Source: Methylobacillus rhizosphaerae
GTDB lineage: Bacteria > Pseudomonadota > Gammaproteobacteria > Burkholderiales > Methylophilaceae
DNA length: 64,000 nt
Reading direction: 5' to 3'
Assembly: GCF_900187985.1 (NCBI RefSeq)
Contig: NZ_FZOA01000005.1
Span: 1 to 64,000, forward strand
In this document: piece by piece, positions 1-10,163 of the stretch
How the letters are laid out: each line of letters opens with the position of its first letter
Numbering within the stretch: the first letter of the stretch is position 1
The notes under the pieces: model-generated
The model's database searches: none
What the model was told of the DNA's origin: nothing
Seen by the model: only the letters and a program-made list of their open reading frames with translations
Made by a program: the position numbers and the translations under genes

Positions 1-248
1 TTTTTTAGGATATCTCGCTCATCCGTGACGCGACGCAGCTCAGCCTGAAGGCGACGGATTTCTGCTTGCTGATTAGAGGAGTGCTGTCGTTCGTCTTTAG
101 GGGTGCCGCATCGCTTGATCCAAGCATAAATGCTATGACTTGAAACGCCCAACCGCTCAGCGACCTCTGCCACAGAAAACTGACGCTCAGTGACTTGCTT
201 GACGGCGGCCTGTTTGAATTCTTCGGTGTAACGTTGTTGCTTGCTCAT
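1..248 (-). CDS. IS3-family transposase OrfA (truncated by window edge)
   Basis: The first 82 codons are visible, starting MSKQQRYTEEFKQAAVKQV. This is the OrfA protein of an IS3-family element, which supplies DNA binding to the OrfAB transposase. A helix-turn-helix (SVAEVAERLGVSSHSIYAWIK, about residues 24-44) is followed by a leucine-zipper-like heptad segment (IRRLQAELRRVTDERDILKK). The visible part ends in a run of six A on the coding strand. In this family an A-run at this point is the usual -1 frameshift site joining orfA to orfB, but the following bases are outside the window. A GGAG ribosome binding site lies just upstream of the ATG. Confidence 0.88.
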   Translation of the reverse strand, partial: MSKQQRYTEEFKQAAVKQVTERQFSVAEVAERLGVSSHSIYAWIKRCGTPKDERQHSSNQQAEIRRLQAELRRVTDERDILK

Positions 249-311
249 GATGTCTCCTCAACTTGCATAGTTTGAGGCTCTTGAGCTGTCTAGGAAAGTG
301 GGGGCGATTCA
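1..311 (-). mobile_element. IS3-family insertion sequence, left-hand part only
   Basis: The window opens inside an insertion sequence transcribed leftward. Its outer end is placed at 311, where the complementary strand begins TGAATCGCCCCCACTTTCC, a TG-start, C-rich terminus typical of IS3-family elements. The orfA start codon lies 63 bases inside that end. The rest of the element, including orfB with the DDE catalytic domain and the other terminal repeat, lies outside the window. The open frame of the integrase fragment resumes exactly at 312, so the element appears to have inserted into that gene. The target-site duplication cannot be checked without the other side. Confidence 0.8.
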
Positions 312-914
312 CGTCTAGGGTATTGGAAGCAAGAAAACCCGCTCTCAAAAATACGACAATTCAAAATTGAAGAAAGAGAATTATCCTATCTGACACAAAG
401 CCAGATAAAGGACTTGATCCAGTGTTTGAATGGCGATGCATTACTGATCACCAAAATATGCCTGTCAACTGGTGCCAGGTGGAGCGAAGCGGAAAGCCTG
501 AGACATTCCCAGGTCAGGGATGGCATGGTTCACCTCAACCGCACCAAGTCCGGTAAAAACAGGTCTATTCCCATAGACGACACCTTGTACTCGGAGTTGG
601 AAAACCTTAAACCGAGAACACTGGGTGGCAACATATTCAAGCCAGCATACAACCAATTCCGTTCAGCAGTTGAACGGAGTAGGGTAGAGCTACCCAACGG
701 ACAACTATCTCACGTCCTGCGTCATACCTTCGCTACTCACTTCATGATGAATGGTGGCAACATCCTGGTATTACAACGATTACTGGGCCATTCAACCCTG
801 GCAATGACCATGCGCTATGCTCACCTGGCACCTGACCATCTTCAGGAAGCGGTCATACTAAACCCATTAGCAAAACTTGATTTAGTTGACACAATGTTGA
901 CTAAAGGCGAATGA
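312..914 (+). pseudogene. Tyrosine recombinase / phage-type integrase, 5' end lost to IS insertion
   Basis: An open frame with no start codon runs from the IS boundary to a TGA at 912-914. It reads NPLSKIRQFKIEERELSYL and then the integrase catalytic domain. All catalytic landmarks are present: the first arginine in TGARWSEAESL, the HxxR box in LRHTFATHF, the histidine in LLGHSTLAMTMRYAH, and the tyrosine in the same stretch. The N-terminal arm and most of the core-binding domain are missing or beyond the IS. A TTG at 414 could start a protein of about 166 residues, but this would be only the catalytic half. The gene ends 37 bases from the 3' end of a tRNA-Leu gene, the usual place for an integrase at the edge of an integrated element. 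It is probably inactive. Confidence 0.82.
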
Positions 915-951
915 CAGAAAATGCGGGAATTTATAAGTGCTTGATTTTACT

Positions 952-1037
952 TGGTGCCCGGGGCCGGAATCGAACCGGCACGCCCAAAGGGCGAGAGATT
1001 TTAAGTCTCTTGTGTCTACCAATTTCACCACCCGGGC
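952..1037 (-). tRNA. tRNA-Leu (anticodon UAA)
   Basis: On the minus strand a complete class II tRNA can be folded. The acceptor stem pairs GCCCGGG with CCCGGGC and the CCA end is encoded. The anticodon loop is CTTAAAA (anticodon TAA), and a long variable arm and a GGTTCGAATCC T-arm are present. A TAGAAT box at 1071-1076 on the same strand is followed by CGGCCTCGCTTCG, nearly the same discriminator as at the tRNA-Ser gene at 19585. The integrase fragment next to the 3' end suggests that this tRNA served as an attachment site. Confidence 0.97.
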
Positions 1038-1265
1038 AGGTGTGAGACGCTCCGAACGAAGCGAGGCCGTATTCTATCACTGCAACACCAGGATTGAGTA
1101 GTCAAAATCGTAAAATCTCAGCAACTGTGCTGCTTGGGGCAAGGTAAGGAAGCATGGCTGGAATGATTTCAATCAGGTGTCGAGACTTGGTCTGGTGGCA
1201 GAGTTTTCATCGAATCTTGTTTCTGTCGTGTTAGTCTTATTGGCATGATGATGAGTTGAGCCAAT

Positions 1266-1673
1266 ATGAGAGCAATATTATTCCCTGTTGTGATCCTGAG
1301 CGCCTGCGCTGGTGTGCCTCTGAATGAGCCGTTGAGTGTGCCTGTGCCGCAGGAGCGTGTTTATGCTACATATCCCAGATTTTTTACCGGGGCTTATATC
1401 ACTGTGCGGCGTGATCCGGTGCAGAAGGATATTGGGGTCGGGTGTGAAAATGAAATCTATATCGATAATATCCGCTCATACACCATTATGCCGGGTGAGT
1501 ATGCGAGTTTTTTCCTGACGGATGGCAAGCATGTGGTGAAGGTGGATACAGGACGGGGATCGTGCCAGGGTAAGCCAAGTTCTGAAACGATCAATGTATC
1601 CAATGGGATTTCTCAGGAATATAAGTTGTTGAGTCCGCCTGGAGGTTCGTTGCGCTTGTTCCGTACGATGTAA
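1266..1673 (+). CDS. Small predicted lipoprotein, unknown function
   Basis: This 135-residue protein starts with a lipoprotein signal peptide. The hydrophobic stretch AILFPVVI is followed by the lipobox LSAC, so the lipidated cysteine would be residue 14 of the mature boundary. The signal is short, but the following GVPLNEPLSVPVP is a typical flexible tether. The remainder contains short beta-strand-like segments and two further cysteines (in GVGCENEI and RGSCQGK) that could form a disulfide. No family is recognised with certainty; the layout is loosely like DUF2846-type lipoproteins. The ribosome binding site is weak. The gene stands alone, about 100 bases before the next gene in the same direction. 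Confidence 0.65.
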   Translation: MRAILFPVVILSACAGVPLNEPLSVPVPQERVYATYPRFFTGAYITVRRDPVQKDIGVGCENEIYIDNIRSYTIMPGEYASFFLTDGKHVVKVDTGRGSCQGKPSSETINVSNGISQEYKLLSPPGGSLRLFRTM

Positions 1674-1773
1674 TTCGTGGGGTTTTCGTGAGTTTGATAG
1701 TGATCTGACGGTCAGAGTAGTGGTAGTCTTACGTTTTGCTGTGAATGTCACTCAATTTTGACTGGAGATATAA

Positions 1774-2271
1774 ATGATAAAGAAAGTACTTGCCATCGGG
1801 ATGCTGGCAATGTTGGGGAATGCTTATGCTGCTGCTCCTTCCGATGAGTTGATACTCAAGTTCATGGAGGTTTCCAATGTGAAGCGCTCACTGGACAGCA
1901 TGCGTACAAATGCAGATACCACATTGAGAAATAATTTTTTGCAAACCTTGCAATATCAGCAGTTGAATGACAAACAGAAAAAGATAGCAGAGGAGGCCAG
2001 CGACAAGGCGGTTAAGGTGCAGCAGGAATACTTGTCTTATGATTCCATTGTAAAGATGGTCCTGCCTTTGTATCGCAAAACCTTTACCAAGGAAGAGTTG
2101 CAGGCGGCTATCAATTTTTATAGCTCATCGGCTGGACGGTCGATCAACCAGAAAATGCCTGAGTTATCGACCGAGTCGATGAAGCTGACAAGCGAGCTGA
2201 ATAAGAAAGTCATGACGCAATATCAACAGATTGCGCGCGATGCCGCGGAGCGTATCAAGGCGACACAGTAG
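1774..2271 (+). CDS. DUF2059-type exported protein
   Basis: The protein has 165 residues and a clear Sec signal peptide (MIKKVLAIGMLAMLGNAYA, cleavage near residue 20-21). The mature part is alpha-helical and charged. Its end, with LPLYRKTFTKEELQAAINFYSSS followed by GRSINQKMPEL, is the hallmark of the DUF2059 family of periplasmic proteins, whose function is not known. A GGAG ribosome binding site sits 8 bases before the ATG. A terminator hairpin follows at 2315-2343. Assignment to the family rests on recalled motif patterns. Confidence 0.8.
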   Translation: MIKKVLAIGMLAMLGNAYAAAPSDELILKFMEVSNVKRSLDSMRTNADTTLRNNFLQTLQYQQLNDKQKKIAEEASDKAVKVQQEYLSYDSIVKMVLPLYRKTFTKEELQAAINFYSSSAGRSINQKMPELSTESMKLTSELNKKVMTQYQQIARDAAERIKATQ

Positions 2272-2314
2272 GCGCGCATGCTGGCTGCTTTCAAACAAGA
2301 TGTGAAAAAGTAAA

Positions 2315-2343
2315 GAAAAAGCCTGCATGATGCAGGCTTTTTT
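2315..2343. terminator. Bidirectional rho-independent terminator
   Basis: AGCCTGCA, a short loop and TGCAGGCT are flanked by AAAAA on the left and a T-run on the right. It lies between the converging DUF2059 gene and the aminotransferase gene and can serve both strands. Confidence 0.85.
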
Positions 2344-2374
2344 ATATCCATGAAACTGGGCGGCAATAATGATG

Positions 2375-3568
2375 CTATGCCAAAGCTCGCTCAATGCGAT
2401 CCAGAGCCCGCTGGAGGTTGTTCATGGAAGTAGCAAAGGAAATGCGGAAATAACCGTCAGCACCGAAGGCTGAGCCTGGTACTACCGCAACACCTTCCTG
2501 TTCGAGCAGGTATTCGGATAGTGCCATGTCGGTTGCTGCCTTGATCTTACCTTCATTGAACAGGTTGTTGATGGCCTCACGCGCGTCAGGAAATGCGTAG
2601 AATGCACCGCCGGCCTTGATGCATTGCAACCCCCTGATTCCATTGAAACGCTTGACGACAAATTCATGTCGCTCGCGAAAGGCATCAAGCATGGGAAGGA
2701 TGCATTCCTGCGGCCCTTCCAGCGCAGCTTGTGCTGCTACCTGTGAAATGGAGGTCGGATTGGAGGTGGATTGTGACTGCAGGATTTCCATGGCCTTGAT
2801 GATATGGGCAGGGCCTGCGGCATAGCCAATGCGCCAGCCCGTCATGGAATAGGCCTTGGAAACACCATTAAGCACAATGCAACGCTCCTTGAGTTCAGGC
2901 GTAGCATTGAGGATATTGTAGAACTTGTCTCCGGTCAGGTTGACGTGCTCGTACATATCATCGGTAGCAACCAGTATATGAGGATGTTTCTTCAATACCT
3001 CGCCCAGCGCCTTGAGTTCGTCCAGGCTGTACACAGCGCCAGTCGGGTTGGACGGCGAGTTGATCATGAACAGCTTGGTCTGAGGAGTGATGGCTGCTTC
3101 CAGTTGTGCGGCAGTCAGCTTGAAACCTTGCTCGATACCACATTCGATAATGACGGGCTTGGCACCGGCAACCAGCGCGATATCAGCATAGGAAACCCAG
3201 TAGGGTGCGGGCACAATGACTTCATCGCCGGGGTTCAGTACTGCTAACGCCAGGTTGAAGATACATTGCTTGCCGCCTACGCCGACGATGACTTCTTTTT
3301 CAGTGTAGTCAAAGCCGTTCTCGTTCTTGAACTTGGCGACGATGGCTTTTTTCAGGCCGGGAATGCCAGCTACAGGGGTATATTTGGTGAAACCTTGGTC
3401 AATCGCTTGTTTGGCGGCATCCTTGATGTGTTGTGGAGTGTCGAAATCCGGTTCACCTGCACCCAGGCCAATGATGTCGCGGCCTTCTGCCTTGAGTTTT
3501 GCGGCACGGGCAGTAACAGCCAGGGTAGGAGATTCTTTGATGGATTGAACGCGCTGCGAGAGTTCCAA
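2375..3568 (-). CDS. aspC: Aspartate aminotransferase (class I/II, PLP-dependent)
   Basis: This 397-residue enzyme transfers amino groups between aspartate and 2-oxoglutarate with pyridoxal phosphate in the cytoplasm. The N-terminus (ESPTLAVTARAAKLKAEG) and GLGAGEPDFDTP are typical of the subgroup Ib aspartate aminotransferases, some of which also accept prephenate. The cofactor lysine is in GVSKAYSMTGWRIGYAAGP. The substrate-binding arginine is in the C-terminal GYFRISFATS segment. Length and ends agree with the family. It is transcribed alone and divergently from uvrB. The symbol aspC (or aatA) is by family; the exact amino-donor range cannot be read from the sequence. Confidence 0.9.
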   Translation of the reverse strand: MELSQRVQSIKESPTLAVTARAAKLKAEGRDIIGLGAGEPDFDTPQHIKDAAKQAIDQGFTKYTPVAGIPGLKKAIVAKFKNENGFDYTEKEVIVGVGGKQCIFNLALAVLNPGDEVIVPAPYWVSYADIALVAGAKPVIIECGIEQGFKLTAAQLEAAITPQTKLFMINSPSNPTGAVYSLDELKALGEVLKKHPHILVATDDMYEHVNLTGDKFYNILNATPELKERCIVLNGVSKAYSMTGWRIGYAAGPAHIIKAMEILQSQSTSNPTSISQVAAQAALEGPQECILPMLDAFRERHEFVVKRFNGIRGLQCIKAGGAFYAFPDAREAINNLFNEGKIKAATDMALSEYLLEQEGVAVVPGSAFGADGYFRISFATSMNNLQRALDRIERALA

Positions 3569-3756
3569 GATCTAAATCCTATAGAGAAATTATAAAGATA
3601 ACGGCAAAGTGGTTAATTTTACGCGCTTTATTTGCAATGCGGAATATGGTGCTGCGGGATATTTGCATGGTTTCTTTACCTTTTACTGGCATGCTTTCGC
3701 ACACCGGTGCCGCGCAGGAGTGGCTGGCCTGTTAAAATCTTGTTTCCTTCTTATGG

Positions 3757-5811
3757 GTGATTGCTGTGATTGTCACTTTTCCTGGTAGCAAATATAAACT
3801 TTTCCAACCTTTCCCCCCGGCTGGTGATCAACCAACAGCGATTGAACGGCTGACCGACGGCGTGAACGAAGGGTTGGAATTCCAGACCTTGCTTGGCGTT
3901 ACTGGTTCCGGCAAGACCTATACCATGGCCAATGTCATTGCGCGTACTGGTAGGCCGGCCATTGTGATGGCGCCCAACAAGACATTGGCTGCACAGTTGT
4001 ATTCCGAGTTCAAGGAATTCTTTCCCGAGAATGCGGTGGAATATTTTGTTTCCTACTATGACTATTATCAGCCGGAAGCTTATGTGCCTTCGCGCGACCT
4101 GTTCATCGAGAAGGATTCCAGCATCAACGATCATATCGAACAGATGAGGTTGTCTGCCACCAAGGCATTGCTGGAGCGGGAGGACAGCATCATCGTTGCC
4201 ACGGTGTCGGCAATTTACGGAATTGGCGATCCGGGCGAATATCACGGCATGGTGCTGCATATCCACCTGGGAATGAAAGTCACGCAGCGTGATATCGTCA
4301 ACAAGCTGATTGCCATGCAATATGACCGCAATGACTTTGATTTTTCCCGAGGTACATTCCGGGTGCGTGGCGACGTGATCGATGTATTCCCCTCAGAAAA
4401 CAGCGAAACTGCGGTGCGTATCAGCATGTTTGATGACGAAATTGAGAACATCACTTTATTCGACCCGCTGACTGGGCAGATTTTCAATAAGATCCACAAT
4501 TTTCGTATTTTTCCTTCCAGTCATTATGTGACAGCGCGGGAGGCGACGGTACGCGCGATGGAAACTATCAAGCAGGAGTTGCGCGAGCGCGTGGACTTCT
4601 ACATCAAGACCGGCAAGCTGGTTGAAGCGCAACGCATCGAGCAGCGCACGCGCTTTGACCTGGAAATGCTCAACGAGATTGGATTCTGCAAGGGCATCGA
4701 GAACTATAGCCGCCACCTGACTGGACGCCAGCCTGGAGATGCACCGCCGACCTTGATCGACTACCTGCCGGATAATGCGCTCATGATCATCGACGAGAGC
4801 CATGTCACCGTGCCGCAGGTTGGCGGTATGTACAAGGGCGATCGTGCCCGCAAGGAAAATCTGGTGGATTACGGATTCCGCCTGCCTTCGGCAATGGACA
4901 ATCGTCCGCTGCGCTTCGAAGAATTTGAGCGCATCATTCCACAATGTATTTTCGTCAGTGCGACGCCTGCTGAATATGAGGCAACCCATCAGCAACGTGT
5001 GGTCGAGCAGGTAGTACGTCCTACTGGGCTGATAGATCCGGAAATATTTGTCAAATCCGCTGATACTCAGGTAGATGATTTGTTGTCTGAAATCAAACTC
5101 AGGGTGGATGTGGGGGAACGGGTGCTGGCTACTACGCTGACCAAACGCATGGCAGAGGACCTGACAGATTATCTATCCGATCACGGAGTCCGGGTACGTT
5201 ATTTGCACTCAGACATTGATACTGTGGAGCGTGTGGAAATTATCCGTGATTTACGCCTGGGTGAATTTGATGTGCTGGTTGGGATCAACCTGTTACGTGA
5301 AGGGTTAGATATCCCAGAAGTATCATTGGTCGCTGTGCTGGATGCGGATAAAGAGGGTTTCTTGCGTTCTGAACGCTCGTTAATTCAGACCGCGGGCCGT
5401 GCTGCGCGTAACCTCAATGGCAAAGTGATTTTTTATGCCAATAAGATTACCCGTTCCATGAAGCTGGCTATGGACGAAACCCAGCGCCGTCGTGAGAAGC
5501 AGATGGCATTCAACACTGCACATGGGATTGTACCAACCGGGGTCAAAAAGCGTATCAAGGATATTATTGATGGCGTATACAGCAAAGAAGATATGCAGCG
5601 TGACCGTAAGGTCGCAGAGGAGCAGGCCAGTTATGGGAAAATGACCGAGAAGCAGTTGGTGAAGGAGATGAAGCGCCTGGAAAAGGCCATGCACGATAGC
5701 GCCAAAAATCTGGAGTTTGAGAAGGCTGCAGATTATCGTGACCAGTTGAAGAAGCTCAAGCAGGGATTCTATGGTGCGGAAATTCCAGATGGATTGGCAG
5801 ACGAAGCCTGA
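3757..5811 (+). CDS. uvrB: Excinuclease ABC subunit B
   Basis: UvrB (684 residues from this start) is the damage-verifying helicase-like subunit of nucleotide excision repair; it is loaded by UvrA and recruits UvrC. The sequence shows the conserved start [21 protein letters not shown], Walker A GVTGSGKT (47-54), the beta-hairpin region [12 protein letters not shown], and DESH (Walker B). It also shows the helicase motif [30 protein letters not shown] (split here for description) and a C-terminal UVR domain ([27 protein letters not shown]). There is no ATG. GTG at 3757 or GTG at 3766 could be used, and no strong ribosome binding site decides between them. A terminator follows directly. Confidence 0.96.
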   Translation: MIAVIVTFPGSKYKLFQPFPPAGDQPTAIERLTDGVNEGLEFQTLLGVTGSGKTYTMANVIARTGRPAIVMAPNKTLAAQLYSEFKEFFPENAVEYFVSYYDYYQPEAYVPSRDLFIEKDSSINDHIEQMRLSATKALLEREDSIIVATVSAIYGIGDPGEYHGMVLHIHLGMKVTQRDIVNKLIAMQYDRNDFDFSRGTFRVRGDVIDVFPSENSETAVRISMFDDEIENITLFDPLTGQIFNKIHNFRIFPSSHYVTAREATVRAMETIKQELRERVDFYIKTGKLVEAQRIEQRTRFDLEMLNEIGFCKGIENYSRHLTGRQPGDAPPTLIDYLPDNALMIIDESHVTVPQVGGMYKGDRARKENLVDYGFRLPSAMDNRPLRFEEFERIIPQCIFVSATPAEYEATHQQRVVEQVVRPTGLIDPEIFVKSADTQVDDLLSEIKLRVDVGERVLATTLTKRMAEDLTDYLSDHGVRVRYLHSDIDTVERVEIIRDLRLGEFDVLVGINLLREGLDIPEVSLVAVLDADKEGFLRSERSLIQTAGRAARNLNGKVIFYANKITRSMKLAMDETQRRREKQMAFNTAHGIVPTGVKKRIKDIIDGVYSKEDMQRDRKVAEEQASYGKMTEKQLVKEMKRLEKAMHDSAKNLEFEKAADYRDQLKKLKQGFYGAEIPDGLADEA

Positions 5812-5842
5812 CATCATGCAATGCGCAATTGTCATGACATAA

Positions 5843-5873
5843 TAAAAAGCCCGGAAGATCCGGGCTTTTTTAT
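5843..5873. terminator. Bidirectional terminator between uvrB and rne
   Basis: AAAAAGCCCGG, loop AAGAT, CCGGGCTTTTTTAT. It lies between the converging uvrB and rne genes and has A/T runs on both sides. Confidence 0.9.
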
Positions 5874-5889
5874 TGGTGTGCAACGCTAC

Positions 5890-8592
5890 TTACTTCTGCG
5901 TTTCAACCATGACTAACGCTTCACCACTTTCTGCTTCCGCAGCTTTTTGTTGCCATGCTGCCGGCTTGCGCGGAGCACGCTTAGTAGGTACTACCTCTAC
6001 CGGTGCGACAGCCTGCATTGCATCTGCCTTGGTTTCGACTAATTGCAGGGTGGATTCTGCATCGGCCGGAGCGGCAGATTTTTCCGCTTCTGTCTTGCGG
6101 CGGCGAGGTGCGCGTGGCTTTTTCTCTGCCTTGGCAGTTTCAGCAGCAGACTCTGCCGCTGCAGGCTCAGCAATCTCAGCTACTTTTTCCTGCTCGGCGA
6201 CTGGAGCAACTGGAGTAGTTTCCACTTCAGCTTTGGGTGCTGCTGTCTTTTTGGATTCAGCGGCACTTGGTTTTTCGCTGCTTTCTGTGCTTGTTTGCGC
6301 AGGAGCTGCGGTTTCCGTGCTGACGGGTGCTGCCTCAACCTTGGTTTCCGCCTGTGCTGCAATGACCGGAGCGATAGTGGCTTCTGTCTTGGTTGCTTTG
6401 GCTGCTGCAGGTACGGCTGCCTGCTGAGGCTCTACTGCAGGCACAGTCGCTTCAACTGCTGTTGTAGTTGGCGATGTATCCTGAGTTAATGCCTGAGTAG
6501 CTTCAGCAACAGGCTGATTGTCACGATTTTCATTGCGAGGCTGGCGCTCGCGACGACCATTACGGCCGCGGCGGTTGCCACGTTGCTCGTTATTGGATTC
6601 CACTGCTGTTTCTGTCTGCACTGCAGCAGCTGTTTGCTGTGATGCTTTTGGCTGGCGCTCAGTGCGTTCTGGACGTTCAGTTTTTTCCTGACGAGATTGA
6701 GCTGCGCGCTGTTCAGCTTGCTGCTGGCGACGCTCATTATTATTGCTGCGCGGTTCCTTGCGTGGTTGCTCCTGGCGTGATTCAGCCTGCGCCTGGCGAT
6801 CATTGCTGCTGTTGCGCTCAGTGCGGCGGTTGTTATTGCGGCGTTGTTGAGTACGGGAGGTATCGCGTTTCTGGTTTTCCTCTTGCGGCTTGACCTCTGG
6901 CTTTGCAGGGGCAGTCACGTTGGACAGCCAGGACTTGAAGCGACCCAACAGGGAGGTGCTGCTCGGTTTTTCCTTACTGACTGGCGCAGGGGAGGCTGGT
7001 GTAATGCCCTTGACGGCAGCTTCGGGTCGGACTGCTTTCGGTTCTTGTACCACTGAAGTTTCAACAGTATCGGAAGGCAACTCAACCATTTCGTAGCTGG
7101 CCCGACCGCTTTCTTCTACATCATCATGGCGGATGCGCAGGATGTTGTAGTTGGGCGTTTCCATGTGGATATTGGGAATCAGGACAACTTGCACGCCCAT
7201 ACGCTGCTCGATCTTGTGAATTTCCGAGCGTTTTTCATTGAGCAGGAAAGTGGCAGCCTCAACCGGGAGTTGCACCTGGATGATGGCACTGTTTTCCTTC
7301 ATGGCTTCTTCCTGCGTGATGCGCAGGATATGCAAGGCAGTGGATTCTATGCCGCGGATATGGCCAGTGCCATGACAGCGGGGGCAAGGAATATGGTTAG
7401 ATTCACCCAGGCTTGGGCGCAAGCGCTGGCGAGAAAGCTCAAGTAGGCCAAAACGCGAAATTTTGCCTGTTTGCACGCGAGCCCTGTCATGATGCAGGGC
7501 TTCACGCAGGCGGTTTTCCACTTCGCGCTGATTACGCTGGCTTTCCATATCAATGAAGTCGATGACAACCAGGCCACCAAGATCACGCAGGCGTAATTGA
7601 CGGGCTACTTCGTCAGCAGCTTCCAGGTTGGTATTGAAGGCAGTCTGTTCAATATCACTGCCCTTGGTGGAGCGACCGGAGTTGACGTCCACAGAGACCA
7701 GCGCTTCTGTGTGGTCAATGACAATGGCACCGCCGGATGGCAGGCGTACTTCACGCGCAAAAGCAGATTCGATCTGGTGTTCGATCTGGAAACGTGAAAA
7801 CAACGGAATTTCATCGCGGTAAAGTTTGACGCGAGAAACATTGTTCGGCATGACGTGATTCATGAACTGGATGGCTTGATCATGAATATCCGGTGTGTCG
7901 ATCAGAATTTCGCCGATATCTGGCTGGAAGTAGTCACGGATGGCGCGGATTACCAGGCTGCCTTCTTGGTAAATCAGGAATGGGCCGCTTTGAATCGTGG
8001 AAGCACTTTCCACTGCAGTCCAGAGTTGCAGCAGGTAATTCATATCCCATTGCAGTTCTTCGACACTGCGGCCAATACCGGCGGTACGGGCAATAATGCT
8101 CATGCCGGTAGGGACTTGCAGTTGTGCCATGGTGTCACGCAATTCATTGCGGTCTTCGCCTTCGATCCGGCGAGATACGCCGCCACCGCGCGGATTATTT
8201 GGCATCAGCACCAGATAGCGTCCAGCGAGAGAAACAAAGGTGGTCAGTGCAGCACCCTTATTGCCACGCTCATCCTTGTCCACCTGGACAATCAGCTCCT
8301 GGCCTTCTTTCAAGACATCCTGGATGCGGGCGTTGCGACCGGACTCTCCACCATTCTGGAAATAGCTGCGAGCGACTTCCTTGAAAGGCAGAAAGCCATG
8401 GCGATCAGTGCCATAATTGACGAAAGCGGCTTCGAGGGATGGTTCGATGCGGGTGATGACACCCTTGTAAATATTGCTTTTTCGCTGTTCCTTGCCTGCG
8501 GACTCGATATCCAGATCGATGAGTTTTTGTCCGTCGACAATCGCGACGCGTAATTCTTCTGATTGCGTCGCATTAAATAGCATGCGTTTCAT
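5890..8592 (-). CDS. rne: Ribonuclease E
   Basis: RNase E (900 residues) is the essential endonuclease of mRNA decay and of rRNA/tRNA processing. The start [22 protein letters not shown] matches the enterobacterial enzyme and fixes the ATG. An S1 RNA-binding domain (about 35-125) is followed by the RNase H-like and DNase I-like catalytic core, with acidic residues in [10 protein letters not shown] and [11 protein letters not shown]. The zinc-link CPRCHGTG lies near residue 405. The C-terminal half is low complexity. An Arg/Gln/Glu/Asn-rich stretch (about 560-700) of the kind that binds RNA is followed by Ala/Pro/Thr/Glu-rich sequence with two basic clusters ([10 protein letters not shown] and [10 protein letters not shown]). 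The tail would hold the degradosome scaffold; its partner-binding motifs are not recognisable here. Confidence 0.96.
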   Translation of the reverse strand: MKRMLFNATQSEELRVAIVDGQKLIDLDIESAGKEQRKSNIYKGVITRIEPSLEAAFVNYGTDRHGFLPFKEVARSYFQNGGESGRNARIQDVLKEGQELIVQVDKDERGNKGAALTTFVSLAGRYLVLMPNNPRGGGVSRRIEGEDRNELRDTMAQLQVPTGMSIIARTAGIGRSVEELQWDMNYLLQLWTAVESASTIQSGPFLIYQEGSLVIRAIRDYFQPDIGEILIDTPDIHDQAIQFMNHVMPNNVSRVKLYRDEIPLFSRFQIEHQIESAFAREVRLPSGGAIVIDHTEALVSVDVNSGRSTKGSDIEQTAFNTNLEAADEVARQLRLRDLGGLVVIDFIDMESQRNQREVENRLREALHHDRARVQTGKISRFGLLELSRQRLRPSLGESNHIPCPRCHGTGHIRGIESTALHILRITQEEAMKENSAIIQVQLPVEAATFLLNEKRSEIHKIEQRMGVQVVLIPNIHMETPNYNILRIRHDDVEESGRASYEMVELPSDTVETSVVQEPKAVRPEAAVKGITPASPAPVSKEKPSSTSLLGRFKSWLSNVTAPAKPEVKPQEENQKRDTSRTQQRRNNNRRTERNSSNDRQAQAESRQEQPRKEPRSNNNERRQQQAEQRAAQSRQEKTERPERTERQPKASQQTAAAVQTETAVESNNEQRGNRRGRNGRRERQPRNENRDNQPVAEATQALTQDTSPTTTAVEATVPAVEPQQAAVPAAAKATKTEATIAPVIAAQAETKVEAAPVSTETAAPAQTSTESSEKPSAAESKKTAAPKAEVETTPVAPVAEQEKVAEIAEPAAAESAAETAKAEKKPRAPRRRKTEAEKSAAPADAESTLQLVETKADAMQAVAPVEVVPTKRAPRKPAAWQQKAAEAESGEALVMVETQK

Positions 8593-9182
8593 TGAGGACT
8601 CCCACGCTCTTCAAGCGGGCAGCAAACCATGGCTTTGGGGCAGCAGCGGTATAACTGAAGCTTAACTGTAATTGCCTGTCGTACTGTAGACAGGCAAAAC
8701 CACACGATACGAGCAGATTGGAGTCCGCAAGAGGTAACGCGAAGCAATAGTTTCTCAATTTTTCAGCTAGGCAGTGTTTGCCTTCAGGTTACTTTTCCCT
8801 GTATGCCGTATGACGCATATCGAAATGACATTTTGAGTCACCTGGAAAAAGAAATTCCGATACCGCCGTGTGCGATATCAGCTTGAATTTGTTAACGAAA
8901 GTTTTCGTAAACTATTGGGTCTAAACCCCGGTACGTCTATTTCTGTCTCGGATTAGCCGTCATTATCGGCTAATATGCTATTTTTTCAGTATATCCTGGC
9001 CTGTTGCGCCACATTTAGCTTAATGTCTGGTTTGCGGCGGCTAGAGCGCATATTTTTGTTACAAATCGCTACTTGTACATATAGATTGGCGAGCGAGTTA
9101 ACCAAGGTATTTTTCATTACAGTTGTTATATCTGAGGAGGCGCTTGGCGCATTGGCCTCAAGATGGTCGTAGTATAGGTGAG
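8593..9182. promoter_or_regulatory. rne-rluC divergent intergenic region (long rne leader)
   Basis: This 590-base non-coding stretch separates rne (leftward) and rluC (rightward), an arrangement shared with enterobacteria. In E. coli the rne 5' leader is long and RNase E regulates its own mRNA through leader hairpins. The length here would allow the same, but I cannot show homology. Visible structures are an imperfect dyad at 8891-8912 (GTTAACGAAA / TTTCGTAAAC) and a perfect 8-bp hairpin at 8952-8974 (ATTAGCCG / CGGCTAAT). No convincing rne promoter could be chosen by eye. Confidence 0.45.
9056..9085 (+). promoter_or_regulatory. Candidate sigma-70 promoter for rluC
   Basis: TTGTTA, 18 bases, TATAGA. 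It lies about 100 bases upstream of the rluC start and matches the consensus moderately. It was found by eye only. Confidence 0.4.
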
Positions 9183-10163
9183 ATGACTAATTTAAGCAAA
9201 ACAAGAAATCAATTTAACCCCGCAATTGTCAACATGCTCACAATAGATGAGGCAAGTGAAGGGCAGCGAGTCGATAACTTCCTGGCAAAAATCCTCAAAG
9301 GAGTTCCCAAAAGTCATATTTACCGCATCCTGCGCAGTGGTGAGGTGCGGGTCAACAGCAAGCGAGTGGATGCAAGCAGCAAGCTGAATCTCGGAGATCA
9401 GGTCAGGGTGCCGCCAGTCAGGATGGTGCAGCCTACGGAAGAGACAGCGGTTAAGTCGGTGACTTCCAAGTTTGACGGTGCCGTGATTTTTGAAGATGAG
9501 GCGTTGCTTGTTATTGATAAACCAGCAGGTTTTGCGGTGCATGGCGGCAGCGGTATCAGTCGTGGAGTGATCGAGCAACTGCGTCTGGAGCGCCCGCATG
9601 CCAAATTCCTGGAACTGGTGCATCGCCTTGATCGCGAGACTTCCGGTGTTCTGTTGTTGGCCAAGAAGCGTAGCGCGCTGGTTAATTTGCATGATGCAAT
9701 ACGCAACAACCAGACGGACAAGCGCTATCTGGTACTGGTACACGGACAATGGAAAGACCAGAAGCGCCGGGTCCGACTACCTTTGCATAAGTTTGTGCTG
9801 CCGAGTGGTGAGCGCAGGGTGGCAGTGCAGGATGACGGCCAGGATTCTGAAACCATTTTTTATCTGCGTCAGGCGCTGGGCAAGTTCACCTTGCTGGAGG
9901 CGCAGCTGGTGACAGGAAGAACGCACCAATTGCGTGTGCAGCTGTCTCATCTGGGCTTCCCGATTGCAGGGGACGATAAATACGGCGATTTTTCCTTGAA
10001 CAAAGCATTGCAGAAACGAGGCTTGAAGCGGATGTTCCTGCATTCGGCAGAAACCAATATTCGGCATCCAATTAATGGTGAAAAACTTAATTTAATCGCG
10101 GAGTTGCCGAAAGAACTTAATAAATTTGTTGAGAATTTGAAGGTGGAATTGAAGCATGAGTAA
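9183..10163 (+). CDS. rluC: 23S rRNA pseudouridine synthase (RluC type)
   Basis: The enzyme (326 residues) isomerises uridines in 23S rRNA; RluC targets positions 955, 2504 and 2580 in E. coli. An N-terminal S4 RNA-binding domain (QRVDNFLAKILKGVPKSHIYRILRSGEVRVN) precedes the RluA-family catalytic domain. That domain has the signature HRLDRETSGVLLLAKK, with the catalytic Asp near residue 150, and GRTHQLRVQLSHLG. The ATG at 9183 is preferred over an in-frame upstream start because TAGGTGAG lies just before it and homologues begin close to this point. The divergent placement beside rne supports RluC rather than RluD. The stop overlaps the next gene by 8 bases. Confidence 0.9.
   Translation: MTNLSKTRNQFNPAIVNMLTIDEASEGQRVDNFLAKILKGVPKSHIYRILRSGEVRVNSKRVDASSKLNLGDQVRVPPVRMVQPTEETAVKSVTSKFDGAVIFEDEALLVIDKPAGFAVHGGSGISRGVIEQLRLERPHAKFLELVHRLDRETSGVLLLAKKRSALVNLHDAIRNNQTDKRYLVLVHGQWKDQKRRVRLPLHKFVLPSGERRVAVQDDGQDSETIFYLRQALGKFTLLEAQLVTGRTHQLRVQLSHLGFPIAGDDKYGDFSLNKALQKRGLKRMFLHSAETNIRHPINGEKLNLIAELPKELNKFVENLKVELKHE

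Noticed and set aside
5873-8553. Several long open frames on the plus strand opposite rne
   Set aside because: They are antisense shadows produced by the repetitive Ala/Glu/Arg-rich codons of the RNase E tail; they have no ribosome binding sites or family features.
9123-9182. Longer N-terminus for rluC
   Set aside because: The extra residues have no family counterpart; a ribosome binding site precedes ATG 9183.
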